Assembly: GCA_009602725.1 (NCBI GenBank)
Contig: WELB01000297.1
Location: forward strand, 112,206-134,674
Length of the DNA: 22,469 bases
Direction: 5' to 3'
Source: Spirogloea muscicola
Lineage: Eukaryota; Streptophyta; Zygnematophyceae; Spirogloeales; Spirogloeaceae
Of the stretch, positions 1 through 10,019 are shown one piece after another; position 1 is the first letter of the stretch, and every line of letters starts with the position of its first letter. The notes beneath the pieces were generated by a model, which saw only the letters and a program-made list of their open reading frames with translations, made no database searches and was not told where the DNA came from. The translations under genes and the position numbers were made by a program.

Positions 1-59
1 CTCCCTCCCTCCCTCTCTCTTTCTCTCTCTCCCTCCCTCCCCCCCTCTCTCCTCTATGT
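1..59. repeat. Pyrimidine-rich simple repeat
   Basis: The first 59 bases are almost entirely C and T (CTCC and CT runs). It is a degenerate microsatellite with no coding signal. Confidence 0.85.
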
Positions 60-200
60 TGACGCATACGCACCACAAGCTCGCGCGCAGAAACGACACG
101 AGCACGCGCGCACAGCACGCACTAAGGACAACACACACGTACGCGCACACGTGCATGCCAGCGCGCACGCGTGCTGTGGCGGACCAAACAAGTAAGTAGA
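60..200. repeat. Alternating purine-pyrimidine CA/CG-rich tract
   Basis: The stretch is dominated by CA, CG and GC dinucleotides (CGCGCGCAG, ACACACACGTACGCGCACACGTGCATG). It is degenerate low-complexity sequence of a type that can adopt left-handed helix. No gene is visible here. Confidence 0.6.
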
Positions 201-279
201 AAGAAAGTGGCAGACAATATTGGCCAATAAGTCAAGATACTGTATCCTGCTTTTGGCGCCTTCCGGCCGTTTCAGACCT

Positions 280-345
280 TGTACATTCCTTTGGGCTGGC
301 CTCTCACAGCCATTGCCTTACATTGGACAGCTGTTTCTCTTCCAA
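280..345 (+). repeat. Copy of the short palindromic dispersed repeat
   Basis: It contains TTTGGGCTGGCCTCTCACAG followed by CCATTGCC. Related copies occur at 3900-3960, 5545-5670, 10845-10890, 11180-11220, 11940-12060 (inverted), 12660-12905 and 13320-13370. The core GGCTGG...CACAGCC is imperfectly self-complementary. Confidence 0.6.
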
Positions 346-692
346 GAGCACAGACAGGTTCACAAGGTTGCCCATACTTGAGATACAATAGCTTAACTTC
401 CGACAACACTTCCAGAGCAACGTCGGCCAATCGTGGTTAGACTGGTAGTGTCGAAGGCTTCAGGGTGCCCCTGGCCTTGTGGCCTCTGGCTACTGGCTTC
501 CATTGCTTCCTTTGAAAGAGCGACTTCTGCTAGCGCCACCGTCTCAAGACACCGACCTTTGCCCCACTTAGATTCTCCTCCATTCTCTTACAGAATGTGT
601 TGGCTGACTTTGGCCTCCCTCTCTCTTCATTCGCACAAAGCGCCTCATCCACTCTTTCCGATTATGAAGGAGCTGCTTCTCTTCTGCTTCTG

Positions 693-694
<2 letters not shown>

Positions 695-768
<74 letters not shown>

Positions 769-789
769 CCTCCCTCTCTCTCTCTCTCC
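695..789 (+). repeat. (CT)n microsatellite
   Basis: A nearly pure CT run of about 70 bases is followed by a CCCCTCCC interruption and a second shorter run. Open frames crossing it only encode Ser-Leu repeats and are not genes. Confidence 0.95.
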
Positions 790-920
790 TCGAACTTACG
801 TCCTCTTTCTCCCCATGGCTTGTCTTGCTTCCCTCCCTTTTCCCTTTTCTTTCATGTGCACTTCTATCCTATCTCTCGTTCTGGCTTGCCTTGCTTTCTC
901 AACGCTTCCCACTCTCTGTA

Positions 921-958
921 TCTCTCTCTCTCACACACACACACGCACACACACATAC
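921..958 (+). repeat. (CT)n to (CA)n microsatellite
   Basis: A short CT run passes directly into ACACACACACGCACACACACA. It sits at the left edge of the segment duplicated at 13.4-15.3 kb, where a shorter CA run (about 13396-13412) occupies the equivalent place. Confidence 0.85.
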
Positions 959-973
959 TCCAGTTTACCCAGA

Positions 974-2490
974 ATAGCTATACTTCTGAAGGGGAAAATG
1001 TGGAGGGACCTAGGTTGGTCAATGATCTTGCTATAACAGTGTCCCATGAAATCCTCAATGCAGATTATTCTATTTAAATGAATGATAAGGTTTTGTGGAA
1101 AGGTTCACTTTAAGAGGTCAATTCATGCCTTTGTCTGAGAAACTTCACGAGGAAACTGTATCCAGCTTCTCATATGCACTCAATCTGCACACCAGCCCGC
1201 CGCTCTCTCCCGCCTTATTTTTCTTTCAACCTCCCCCCCTTCTTCCAGTCTGTACTCCTACCATCCCCTTATTTTTTCTCGTTGCACTGCTTTTGAAACA
1301 CTATCACTCCCATTATTTGCCGTCAGTTCTTGAGCATTCGTTACCCATCACCAGTCTCTTCCCTCCCTGTGCCTGTAGGCAATGCATCAACCCTACCTCC
1401 CCCTTTTCTGCGAACTTCTTCCATTTCCTTCGTCTTCCTCACTCCGCTCAATGCTTTCCAGGGACAATAGCAAGGCAAAATCACCAAGTGTGGACTTGTT
1501 TCTTGCATATGTGGACTTCTTTGCTAGCGTTTGCTGGACACTTATGCATCTTACAAACCCCTTAGGCGCCTGACAATTGCACCTGAAAAAATGATGTGCC
1601 TGTGGATGCAGCATCTTGCATGTGAATCTTGCTCATTATGCCTGCTTAGGCAATCATACTGGAACCTTAAGTACATCATGTAGCGCAGCTTTTAGAAACA
1701 AATATCCGAAGCTGTTATTGTTGAGTTCTTCCACAGACAACCTTGTCACATTTCTATTATGTCCTATTTGTAGAATGTAGGCTCTTATGAAAAGCAGCCC
1801 CCCAACAAGAGTACTGAGAGGGCCCTGTTGCCCAGCCTGACGACTCCACATTCCTGAATTGCACACCCCATTCATCTGTAGTGCACTCGGTCGATCTTCA
1901 CAGCCGCCCTTTCTTCAAATAGAAGCAGCCGCACTTTCTCTGACTTCATGATATTCAATCGTTTAGCCCATCCGTTTGAGTCATCAAGCTATGCAACTCA
2001 CAAGTGCATGCCGACCGCTGAGGCAGGGCAAGTTGAGAACTTCAGATCAGTGTACCTTCTAGTCTCACTGGTGTGCATAGCAAGCTCCGCAATCTCCATG
2101 CAGTCGCAAGTCGACCACTTCACAGACAATGACCACAATCAATGCCGTCACATCCCACATGAACCCCATCATTTGATCCGCCGTCTCCGCCAGAGCACCC
2201 ATCACATCCGACTGTATTACATCTGCAGTAGTAGGCACCCGTCCCAAAGGTACAGGTACAATTATGGTCCGCACAGACTGGACAAGCTGCCAAAACAATG
2301 CGAACTCGTGAGATACTGCAACCAAGGACCACAGTAGTTGCTCAATGGCAGAGCACACAACACATCTACAGGATGCATACAAACTTGGCAGGTTACTGGA
2401 GCTAACACCTGCACGACTGCTGATTCCGGTGCAGCTACCATGGTTGAAGGCCTTGCAAGTGTGGTCGCGTCTAGCCATACACAGGAGCTA
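974..2490. repeat. Segmental duplication, copy A
   Basis: About 1.5 kb is collinear and highly similar to 13873-15347, from the shared TTCTGAAGGGGAAAATGTGG to CTAGCCATACACAGGAGCTA. The two copies share long identical runs, for instance around 1545-1650 against 14440-14550, with scattered substitutions and small indels. Copy A holds the real last exon of the minus-strand cysteine-rich gene (2120-2286). It also lacks the inserted element found at the left edge of copy B, so it shows the empty target site. The stretch from 974 to about 2119 shows no convincing gene of its own; it is 3' flank or intergenic DNA of that gene. Confidence 0.9.
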
Positions 2491-3822
2491 CAATCCTGGA
2501 GCTATACTTGATTTAGACTGTCTTGCTTCTTGTCAATAGCTAGATCATTTGGTTTCGGGTCACATAAAACAACAGTGCTGCTTGCTTTGTTTTGGAAGAA
2601 TTTACCTGCGGCTGCCGCCTGTTTACCATTGCTGGAAGGTTTTCCTACGCACTGGCAGTTGGGGTTGCCATCGGTCCCTATATCCTGACAAGTGCACCCG
2701 CCTGCCAAAAAGTAGCAGCAACAAGCAGGAGCCATGGTCATCATCCCGTCATCATATTGCAGGTAGAGAAATTGATGTGCAAGCATTGACGATTTTATGG
2801 TGCTTAGAATAGTACTACATTGTACACGTGATAACGTACTCCTGTGTGGACGATTGCAGTACTTGTGCAAGGTGCAGGCCGTATCAATGGCTGGCCCATG
2901 CTTTGAAACCAAAACAACACTTCAAATGCATGTATGGCTATCCGAATCTCAGTATTGACACAGATGGGTGGAGGAGTATCATACACGAAGGGGTGCAGCC
3001 TCCGTCGCAGCCACAATTGCCTGCAGTACCACCAGGAGCGCCGCTGCACGGCTTGTATGTGCAGCCGTTATTTGAGCACGTGGGGCCGTCACCTGCCAGT
3101 CGCCTCTCGCGTTGCAGCCCTTCATAACGCTCCTGGGTATCATTACAGAGTTTTGTGCGATGAGCCCGGAGTGGAGGGACGCGCTCATGAGGCCAGGTGC
3201 ACTTGCGTAGCGCTGTCGGGAAGAGCTTGGGGTAGTAGCCAGTATCCACAAGCGTGGACACTCCCTCTGTCATGTGGTTGAGAGCCTGACATGTCAAACG
3301 AACTAAGGATGCTCCTTCCACGGGCTCGAATTTGACATGGCAGCTGGTGAAGCGATCAGCCGCCACGTGATCTCCTGCCTCACATGTCACACAGCGCCAT
3401 CTGCCGCATCAAGAGAGAAATAATCAGTGTCAGGGACCACGTTTCTGAAGCCTTGTACGAGACGCCCACCTCTGCTGATATGCACAGACTCTGGGATGCG
3501 CTAAGTAGAGGGAAGGGCGTAGAATAGACTGCCACCGGAAGGCATGACAGCAGTAGCAAGGAAGCAGTTCTTCTACTCACCTTGCCCTCGAAGTGCAGCC
3601 TGTGTGATGCACCAGAATGCAGTCGTCGCTGTTGGTCGTCATGCCAACTGGCAGCCCCTTGGCGTGAAACATCTCCCCGGTCTCGTCGCTGAGAAGGGCG
3701 TACTCGAGCTCCTCCTTGGCAGCGTCGACATGGCTGCAGTTGAAAAGTCCAACAGCGGCAAGCAGCACGAGGTAGCGGAAGCGCAGCCGCTGAGCTTCGC
3801 AAGCCAGGCTGGAGGTCGCCAT
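2120..3822 (-). CDS. Four-exon gene for a secreted cysteine-rich protein of unknown family
   Basis: I predict four exons on the minus strand: 3822-3581, 3400-2985, 2701-2606 and 2286-2120, together 921 nt (306 residues plus TGA). Exon 1 opens with ATG and a hydrophobic segment (YLVLLAAVGLF, residues about 17-27) typical of a signal peptide. Donor 1 is AAG|GTGAGT. Acceptors have pyrimidine tracts ending GCGGCAG, TTTTTGGCAG and TTTTGGCAG. Donor 3 is GCAG|GTAAAT. Donor 2 (CGT|GTATGA) is the weakest call and could lie elsewhere. Phases match at every junction. The last exon encodes 11 cysteines in 54 residues, starting CPVCADHNCTCTFGTG. Exon 2 ends in a cluster with NCGCDGGCTPS and exon 3 carries GCTCQDIG and NCQCVG. 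I do not recognise the family; an extracellular disulfide-rich role is inferred. Confidence 0.6.
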
Positions 3823-3900
3823 GTGCAGGTAGCCAGATGGGCAAGCAGGTGCGGAGGCAAGGGCCAGGCGCGTCTGAGTCGAGGGCCGAGCACCTCGGGA

Positions 3901-3911
3901 CTCTTATATGG
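3901..3911 (-). promoter_or_regulatory. TATA box of the cysteine-rich gene
   Basis: On the minus strand the sequence reads CATATAAGAG, about 80 bases upstream of the exon 1 ATG at 3822. That spacing leaves a 5' UTR of roughly 50 bases. The bases just upstream belong to the dispersed GGCCTCTCACAGCC repeat, so the promoter appears to be built at the edge of a repeat copy. Confidence 0.5.
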
Positions 3912-4086
3912 CCTCTCACAGCCACTGCTGTCAAGTTGGAAGAGCTGGTTTCTTCATGGAAGAGGGGCAGAAGGAGAGCAAGGGCATCCGGTGCGCATGA
4001 AATGAAAGGGTGGCCAAATCAAGCCAACACAAATCTCAGGCAACAGCTCACTTTCAGAGAGTGGGGCAAAGGAAAGATGAAAGAGA

Positions 4087-4810
4087 CGGAAGAAAGCGAG
4101 GGGACTTGGGAGTGGGAGTGGAAGGCGTCGCTACGCCCGCGCATTCTTTGCTATACAGCCAACAAACACCGTCTGCATGCACCTGGCTGGCTTTTCACAG
4201 CCGCCGCTTTAACATCAGCAGCCGCATTCATTTTTCCTTGCGCGCGCGCCGCGGCGCCCGCCGCCATGCCTGGCGAGCCGCACGGCTCGCGCCGCATCTC
4301 GCGTCCAATCAAGAGAGACAGAGATATTTGGCAAATCCGCTCGGAGACATTCCAGTCGGCAGGGGCCCACGCTAGTGGCGTACTGGCTGGCCGGGCCGAC
4401 CGCGGCTGCCACGGCGGGCTCTCGGGGTCGGCGCCCGGCCCCGCGCGCGCCGCGCGGGATGTCGGTCATGGGCGGCGCCGGGGGAAGGTGTCAGCTCACG
4501 CACGCCCGGGCCAGGCTTAAGCGCCGCGAGCCGGGGCCCCATCCTATCACGGCCGCCGCTGCCACCTCGACGTGCAACTTGCAAGAAGCGAGGGGCCCGG
4601 CATCGACAGGAGGAAGCCTTCCATCGCAGTGACGTCATAACCTACCCCTGCCATTGCTCCACTCACTTGTTTCCGACAGGGCAACGCTTTCCAGCCCTCT
4701 GCTTACCCTGATCTTCACTTGCTGACCAGAGGATTTCGATCGCCCACTCGCAGGAGTCATGGACAGCTCATTCGTGCTTTTGGCCCCTTCTAATCTTTGT
4801 CAATTCTCGG
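4087..4810 (+). repeat. GC-rich tandem duplication, unit 1
   Basis: About 720 bp starts at CGGAAGAAAGCGAGGGGACT and ends near CTTTGTCAATTCTCGG. It is repeated almost exactly at 4835-5552. The unit is CpG-rich, carries a CCAAT motif (about 4314) and a palindromic TGACGTCA (4630-4637), and holds no convincing coding region. Open frames within it are present in all phases, as expected of GC-rich DNA. Confidence 0.9.
4630..4637. promoter_or_regulatory. CRE-type palindrome TGACGTCA, unit 1
   Basis: A perfect 8-bp palindrome matching the known CREB/ATF and bZIP site lies in CpG-rich DNA. It is conserved in unit 2 at 5370-5377. No transcript is assigned to it, so function is not shown. Confidence 0.35.
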
Positions 4811-4834
4811 AAGAGAAGAAGTGCCACTTCTTCT

Positions 4835-5552
4835 CGGAAGAGAGCGAGGGGACTTGGGAGTGGGAGTGGAAGGCGTCGCTACGCCCGCGCATTCTTTGCT
4901 ATACAGCCAACAAACACCGTCTGCATGCACCTGGCTGGCTTCCACAGCCGCCGCTATAATATCAGCAGCCGCATTCATTTTCCTTGCGCGCGAGCCGCGG
5001 CGCCCGCCGCCATGCCTGGCGAGCCGCACGGCTCGCGCCGCATCTCGCGTCCAATCAAGAGAGAGAGAGAGAGATTCGGCAAATCCGCTAGGAGAAATTC
5101 CAGTTGGCAGGGGCCCACGCTACTGGCTGGCCGGGCCGACCGCGGCTGCCACGGCGGGCTCTCGGGGTCGGCGCCAGGCCCCGCGTGCGCCGCGCGGGAT
5201 GTCGGTTATGGGCGGCGCCGGGGGAAGGTGTCAGCTCACGCACGCCCGGGCCAGGCTTAAGCGCCGCGAGCCGGGGCCCCATCCTATCACGGCCGCCGCT
5301 GCCACCTCGACGTGCAACTTGCAAGAAGCGAGGGGCCCGGCATCGACAGGAGGAAGCCTTCCATCGCAGTGACGTCATAACCTACCCCTGCCATTGCTCC
5401 ATTCACTTGTTTCCGACAGGGCAACGCTTTCCAGCCCTCTGCTTACCCTGATCTTCACTTGCTGACCAGAGGATATCGATCGCCCACTCGTAGGAGTCAT
5501 GGACAGCTCATTCGTGCTTTTTGGCCCCTTCTGACCTTTGTCCATTCTTTTC
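4835..5552 (+). repeat. GC-rich tandem duplication, unit 2
   Basis: This is the direct repeat of 4087-4810, separated from it by about 25 bases, with few substitutions. Differences include expansion of a GAGAGA run near 5060 and loss of a few bases near 5120. High identity between the units points to a recent duplication. It ends in a copy of the dispersed repeat (TTTTCGGGCTGGCTTTTCAC). Confidence 0.9.
5370..5377. promoter_or_regulatory. CRE-type palindrome TGACGTCA, unit 2
   Basis: Second copy of the same palindrome, at the equivalent place in the tandem unit. Confidence 0.35.
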
Positions 5553-5680
5553 GGGCTGGCTTTTCACAGCCTTTGCCCCGATTGGGGGTGCCACTTCTTC
5601 TCTTTCGGCCCTTTCAGACCTTGTACATTTCTTTTGGGCTGGCCTTTCACTGCCATTGCCTTAAATTGGAGGACCTGTTC
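5545..5680 (+). repeat. Two dispersed-repeat copies in tandem
   Basis: TTTTCGGGCTGGCTTTTCAC begins the first copy (about 5548). TTTTGGGCTGGCCTTTCACT begins the second (about 5632). Each is followed by a TTGCC-containing tail. The first includes the GGGGGTGCCACTTCTTCT motif that also follows the copies at 12.7 and 13.3 kb. Confidence 0.65.
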
Positions 5681-6095
5681 CGTTTGTTTTACAGAGCACT
5701 CCTACACTTCCACGCAGATGATGTATACTGAAAGTCGGATTTTCAACATTCCATTTTACATTTTCTATAAAAGAAACGTGAAGGGAACTGTCTCAGTATT
5801 CACTGCAAATGATTGGGGAGCCGCTTAGGCCAAGGGGCGGGTACGTCCCGCTGCACTGTCGGCACGATCCGTGACCTCTAGGGACCTCTATATTCTATAT
5901 ACTACATTCTATTCTATATTCTGACTCGTTAATGAGCGGGTCAGCTGAGCAGCACGTGATGTGTATCCGTCTGTACTTGGCTTGCTTTGTACTTGGCAAC
6001 ACAGGCCCTCTATCAATTCATACACACTCCATCCCTCCCCACCCCTCTTCTTCTTCTCCCCCTCTCTCACTCCCCCCATCTCCCTCGCCCTTTTG

Positions 6096-6201
6096 GTTAC
6101 TGAGCGGGTCAATTTGCTGTAGATTATGTAGGTCTTCAGATGTGCTTGCCTTTGTACTTGGCCTTTGGCCTTCGTTTGTTTCAAATACACGAAATTTTCT
6201 C
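6096..6201 (+). repeat. Dispersed repeat, about 105 bp, copy 1
   Basis: From GTTACTGAGCGGGTCAATTT to the CACGAAA before TTTTCTC, this matches 12449-12553 at roughly nine bases in ten. A shorter diverged relative (GAGCGGGTCAGCTGAGC) begins near 5934. Confidence 0.85.
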
Positions 6202-6289
6202 TCCCGCTCTGCCATCGCCCACTACTAGAAAGTTTCTCCTTCTGCAAATTGAAAACGTGATCTTTTCACCCCCCTCCCTCGCTTCGTTC

Positions 6290-6515
6290 CTCCTCGCATC
6301 TGCAAGTTGCCCGTGCAAGTGGCAGCCGGCGGCCCGTGATTGGGCGACTTTCCGGCTCGTCGGGCAAGCCTGGCAGGCCCGGGCGTGCGTTACCTGACAG
6401 CCGCCCGCCCCGTACGGGATGCCCCCCCCCCCCCAGGGGCGATGCGTGCGTCAGCTGACACCTTCCCCCCGGAGCGCCGCCACGACCGGCGTGCCCCGGG
6501 GCGGTGCCAGCCAAG
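6290..6515 (-). repeat. Inverted, diverged relative of the GC-rich tandem unit
   Basis: Read on the minus strand it contains GGGGAAGGTGTCAGCTGACG and then CCCAATCACGGGCCGCCGGC with AACTTGCA beyond. These match in order the GGGGAAGGTGTCAGCTCACG and ATCACGGCCGCCGCTG blocks of the tandem units at 4.5 and 5.2 kb. The GC-rich unit is therefore a dispersed repeat family rather than a single-copy promoter. Confidence 0.6.
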
Positions 6516-6627
6516 TGGCCGGCTTAATGGTGGCCTCCCAGGTCGTTGTCACCGTGCTAACGGCTTTGTTCATACATTCTTATGAACTGGCTTCTGGCTG
6601 GAAAGTGCTTATGGCCGGCGTCATATT

Positions 6628-6676
6628 CAGCTAGTCTGTCGGATTTGAGGCTCCTCACTCGTTGCTATGTAGTGAG
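6628..6676 (+). repeat. CAGCTAGTCTGTCGGAT repeat, copy 1
   Basis: A block of about 48 bp begins CAGCTAGTCTGTCGGATTTG and includes GGCTCCTCACTCGTT. The same block occurs inverted at 12264-12312 and direct at 13188-13236. Confidence 0.7.
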
Positions 6677-6679
6677 CAT

Positions 6680-8985
6680 GTAGCTCCCCGTTTTTGGAAG
6701 CGAAGTGCATACAGATCTGGGCTTCTTACCAGACATCTACCTTGGAGGCTTGCCTTCCATGCAGAGCAAGGACGAGATGCAAGGCAACAAGACAGAAGCA
6801 AGTAAACAACAAAAAATGTTCACAATGATCTGCAGGAGCTTTCTCCCCCTCAATGACTGATCATTTCGGTGTTACGTAGTATGTGTTTGTATCTGCTGGT
6901 AAGCAGATGCTTACGGCAACTAACAATGTGTGCCTTATGGGCTGGTCAAAGATAGCCGTTGCCGTCTCGGTGGAGCTCGCTCGTCTCTCCCTCGACGGTG
7001 CTTGCGAAACTAGAGTCACACAGAGAAGTCAGTGATGGCAGCATGTTTTGCTGAATGCTCTGCTCTTCGTTAACGGGGCTCCTTTGGACCTCGTCCACTT
7101 CCTCCTTATTTATCCACTTTCTCCTAATTTATCCCTTCTCAGCAATTGGCCTCCAATTGGACGAGGGCGTCTTTCGCTGGGAAGGAGATGGCCTTGGTGG
7201 GGCTTTGCTAGCATGGAGGGGCGGTCTCTTGCCGGTGACGGCAACCGAGTGTGATGACGGCACCGCCCACCACCGACAGCAGGGGCGGGCTGACGGTGCC
7301 GAAAGACACGTAGCCACGTAAAAAGCATCATTTGGATTTGAAGTCAGCCAACTCTTCGACATTCGCGCACGCGTATGTAGGCCCTGCCCGGGTCAGGCAC
7401 TGCCTCCACCAGCCCACGTGACCACACTCAAGTGCGCTCTGTCCAGATGGCATCCCGGTCGTGTCTCCCACCTGATTCTAATAGGCTCCCGCCACCGCCA
7501 CTGCTGAGCCCTAAATTTCTACCCTAGACCGACCACAACCCAAGCCCTATTCCGCCTCTGAGGCTAAGCCTACCTAACCGTTTGGAGCCGTTGCGTCGAT
7601 GGTAGACACCACGCTCTTTACGGCTCCGTGGTGGCCTCGCGCGCTGATAAGATCTCCTCTCGTTCCACTCCTAAGCTGGGCTCTTCACTCGTCCTTTGCT
7701 GCCGTGGACGGCCGTTCAGCACGCCGGTTGCTGTAGGTGTGTTCCAACAAGAGTCTTGGCAAGGCTTTCAAATATTTAGGCCTTGTGATGCTGTCTAATT
7801 TAGAATGTACTGATTGATCTAAGCTAGTCACAACTTTGTTGGTGATCGTGGTCGACTCACTTGCATGACAGTGCGATGTACACGCATGGTGCCAAGAAGG
7901 GTCATTAGCAATTCCTTTCGCCTTCAGAAGCTGGCAGCATCGTAAAATGATACCTTGCCGGTGGGTATTCCAAGCGGGTTGCGAGCGCGCCATCTATATA
8001 TACTTTGTTGACCGCCATGCTGAAACATAGACAGTAGGCTGTAAAGTTGGAATGCAGTTGACCTCCACTGTGCTGATCAACAACCTCAAGGACAACCAAA
8101 GCATTCCACAGCATGACAGCTTCACTGACGAGATTGTACCCTTGCGGTCACAAGATCATGTGCTTATGAAGCGCTTATGGTGACAAGCGAAAGCCATCAT
8201 CTTCGTTTGACCACATCGAGACCATCGCGAATTACCACCTTGGAAGACAACGAGAAGGCGCGTGGAATCATTCTATTGCAACATGCGGGGTCTGATAGCA
8301 TTGTGGCATTATTGTACAGCATGTTCACAGAGACTGTCAGGGTCATCTGACAAGCCTCACCAGTTTCTGGTACACGCAGATCTGATGGCAAGCTCCACCA
8401 TTGGCTCACGACGCTATTCCCAGTCGGAATATTAATGCCGCAGGAAAGACGGGACATATGCGTGGAGACTAGGCTTCTCACCAGGAGGACGATCTGGGTA
8501 ACTCTGTGTGCTTTTTCAACAGATACGAACGGCACGGTCGAGAGGTGTTGCAAAAGACAGCGCACTGGAACTGGAAAGAGCTGGCACTGGAAACAGCGAC
8601 AAGAGGCAACCCCTGTGAATGACTCCCTTATTGTTATCATCTGTCTCGCGCCAATTTCCAAGGTGCGCCTTCGTCGTGGTCACGGACCAGTGGTCAGGGT
8701 TGCGCCTTTGTCGCTCTGGTGCGCTGTGTCCGTCTCAACATGTACATCACCTAGCTCGTCTGAGGGTGTGTCTGGCTGGGCCCTAGGGCTCACTTCATAA
8801 ACAGAGCTCATCCAACGTAAGTCACTGTAGGCGCGAGCCCGGGCCGGGGCTGCCCCGACAGGCCCCATGCTGCGTATCCCGGCAGGCCCACCGCCGGAGC
8901 GGGCAAAGGCTTGCCACTGCGTGGCGCACGCACCTCTTTGACGTGGCACTTGCACTGTTGGGAAGCTTACGCATTATCTAGGGTC
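6680..8985. other. Stretch without a recognisable gene
   Basis: I see no convincing coding region, RNA gene or mobile element in this 2.3 kb. The open frames are short, lie on both strands and show no domain or exon signal. Base composition is mixed and there are no long simple repeats. It may be ancient repeat DNA or intron or intergenic sequence. Confidence 0.4.
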
Positions 8986-8988
8986 ATT

Positions 8989-9545
8989 GTTACGGAACAA
9001 ACAGGGCCACGCTAAATGACGTGTTCGTCACGAAGCCCGGTTGATGCAAGTTTGGCGCTCACAAGGTGGAACTTGTACAGCGTGTGTGACAACTCTGCAT
9101 CTAATCACACAGTTAGAGTCAGATTGTCCTGATTTGGATTCGAGCATAGGGTGTTTTGGAGACAACCCTCATACAGGAGAACGCCAACGCACATACGCGC
9201 ACAGAGCGCGGCGGAAGTCTTACCCTGAGGCACCGCCTTAGGGCGGTGACTCTACCATAGACTTACTGAGAGCCGGCGGGGCCCGCAGCGAGATGCTGCG
9301 GCGACGGGCTGGGCAGCAGGCGGCAGCGGAGCTGACTAGGCAGCAGCAGAGCCGTGGCGGCGGCGGCGGCAGCAGGCAGCAGCGGGGCTGGCTAGGCAGC
9401 AGCAGGGCTGTGTCTCTCTCGGCGTTGGTCGGACTCAGGAGTCTGGCCAAGGCCTACTACTTATAGCGGTTCTCCTGCCACCCCTCCCCTGAGGGTGTGA
9501 CGAGGGTCGCCCCCAGGGCCCTCCCCCGGAGGGGCGGGCCTGACA
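8989..9545 (-). mobile_element. Candidate LTR-like element, minus orientation
   Basis: On the minus strand this interval begins TGTCAGGCCCGCCCCTCCGG. It has a TATA-like GCTATAAGTAGTAGG about 85 bases in (minus-strand sequence of about 9455-9469) and a splice-donor-like CTCAGTAAGT near 9265. It ends in GTTCCGTAACA. TG...CA ends, a promoter and a donor are expected of LTR plus leader DNA. The core (about 9000-9450) is related in inverted orientation to about 10025-10400. I see no target-site duplication, primer-binding site or gag-pol frame, so a solo or decayed LTR is only a candidate. Confidence 0.35.
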
Positions 9546-9721
9546 AGGGGACACGATGAATGCACAGGGTCAGAGGCCTGTAGCACGAGTCCAATGGAAT
9601 AGCGCCAAGAGGCCGGCGCGCGAGTCCAAGAGACTGGCGCGCTGCACAGTGACTAGCGCCAAGGACGTGGCGCGCCAGGCCAAAAGCCTGGCACACAGGA
9701 CCAAGGCCATGCGGCCATGTG

Positions 9722-9853
9722 GCCAAGCGAGCTGGCCAATCCGGCCAGCCCGCAGGGTACTGCCGGGGGAGAGCTGGCCCACCCGGCCAGCCTGCAGGGC
9801 GCTGGCCTGAGGGAGAGCGAGCCCACCCGGCCAGCCTGCAGGGCGTGGTCCCG
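9722..9853 (+). repeat. Minisatellite, three units of about 45 bp
   Basis: The repeating pattern is GAGCTGGCCCACCCGGCCAG then CCTGCAGGGCGCTGGCC. Three successive diverging units are recognisable. It lies between the two inverted LTR-like copies. A looser GGCGCGC/GAGTCCAA pattern precedes it at about 9590-9710. Confidence 0.75.
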
Positions 9854-10019
9854 GCATGCGCACGTGGTAAGGAGCCCGGGACCTCGAACCGTACTTAGCT
9901 ACACGGAGTGCAGCAAATTTACCCGCACCGTTGGGGATCCAAACGATAGATACGATACGCGCATGTAAGCTTACCGGCACCGTTGGCACGCCCAAAGGGT
10001 GGGAACTTTACACTGGGTA

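Noticed and set aside
433-1077. Long open frames across the CT microsatellite
   Set aside because: They translate to Leu-Ser and His-Thr repeats; openness is a by-product of the CT/CA runs.
2065-2478. 137-codon minus-strand ORF over the last exon of the cysteine-rich gene
   Set aside because: It reads the exon in the wrong phase; the cysteine-rich phase fits the splice acceptor and is conserved in the duplicate at 14978-15144.
3837-5451. Many overlapping ORFs in the GC-rich tandem units, including a 227- and a 191-codon frame
   Set aside because: Open in several phases on both strands as expected of high GC, repeated in both units, arginine/alanine-rich, no domain or exon signals.
8989-9545. 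A complete LTR retrotransposon
   Set aside because: No gag-pol frame, primer-binding site or target duplication is visible; only LTR-like features are kept as a low-confidence candidate.
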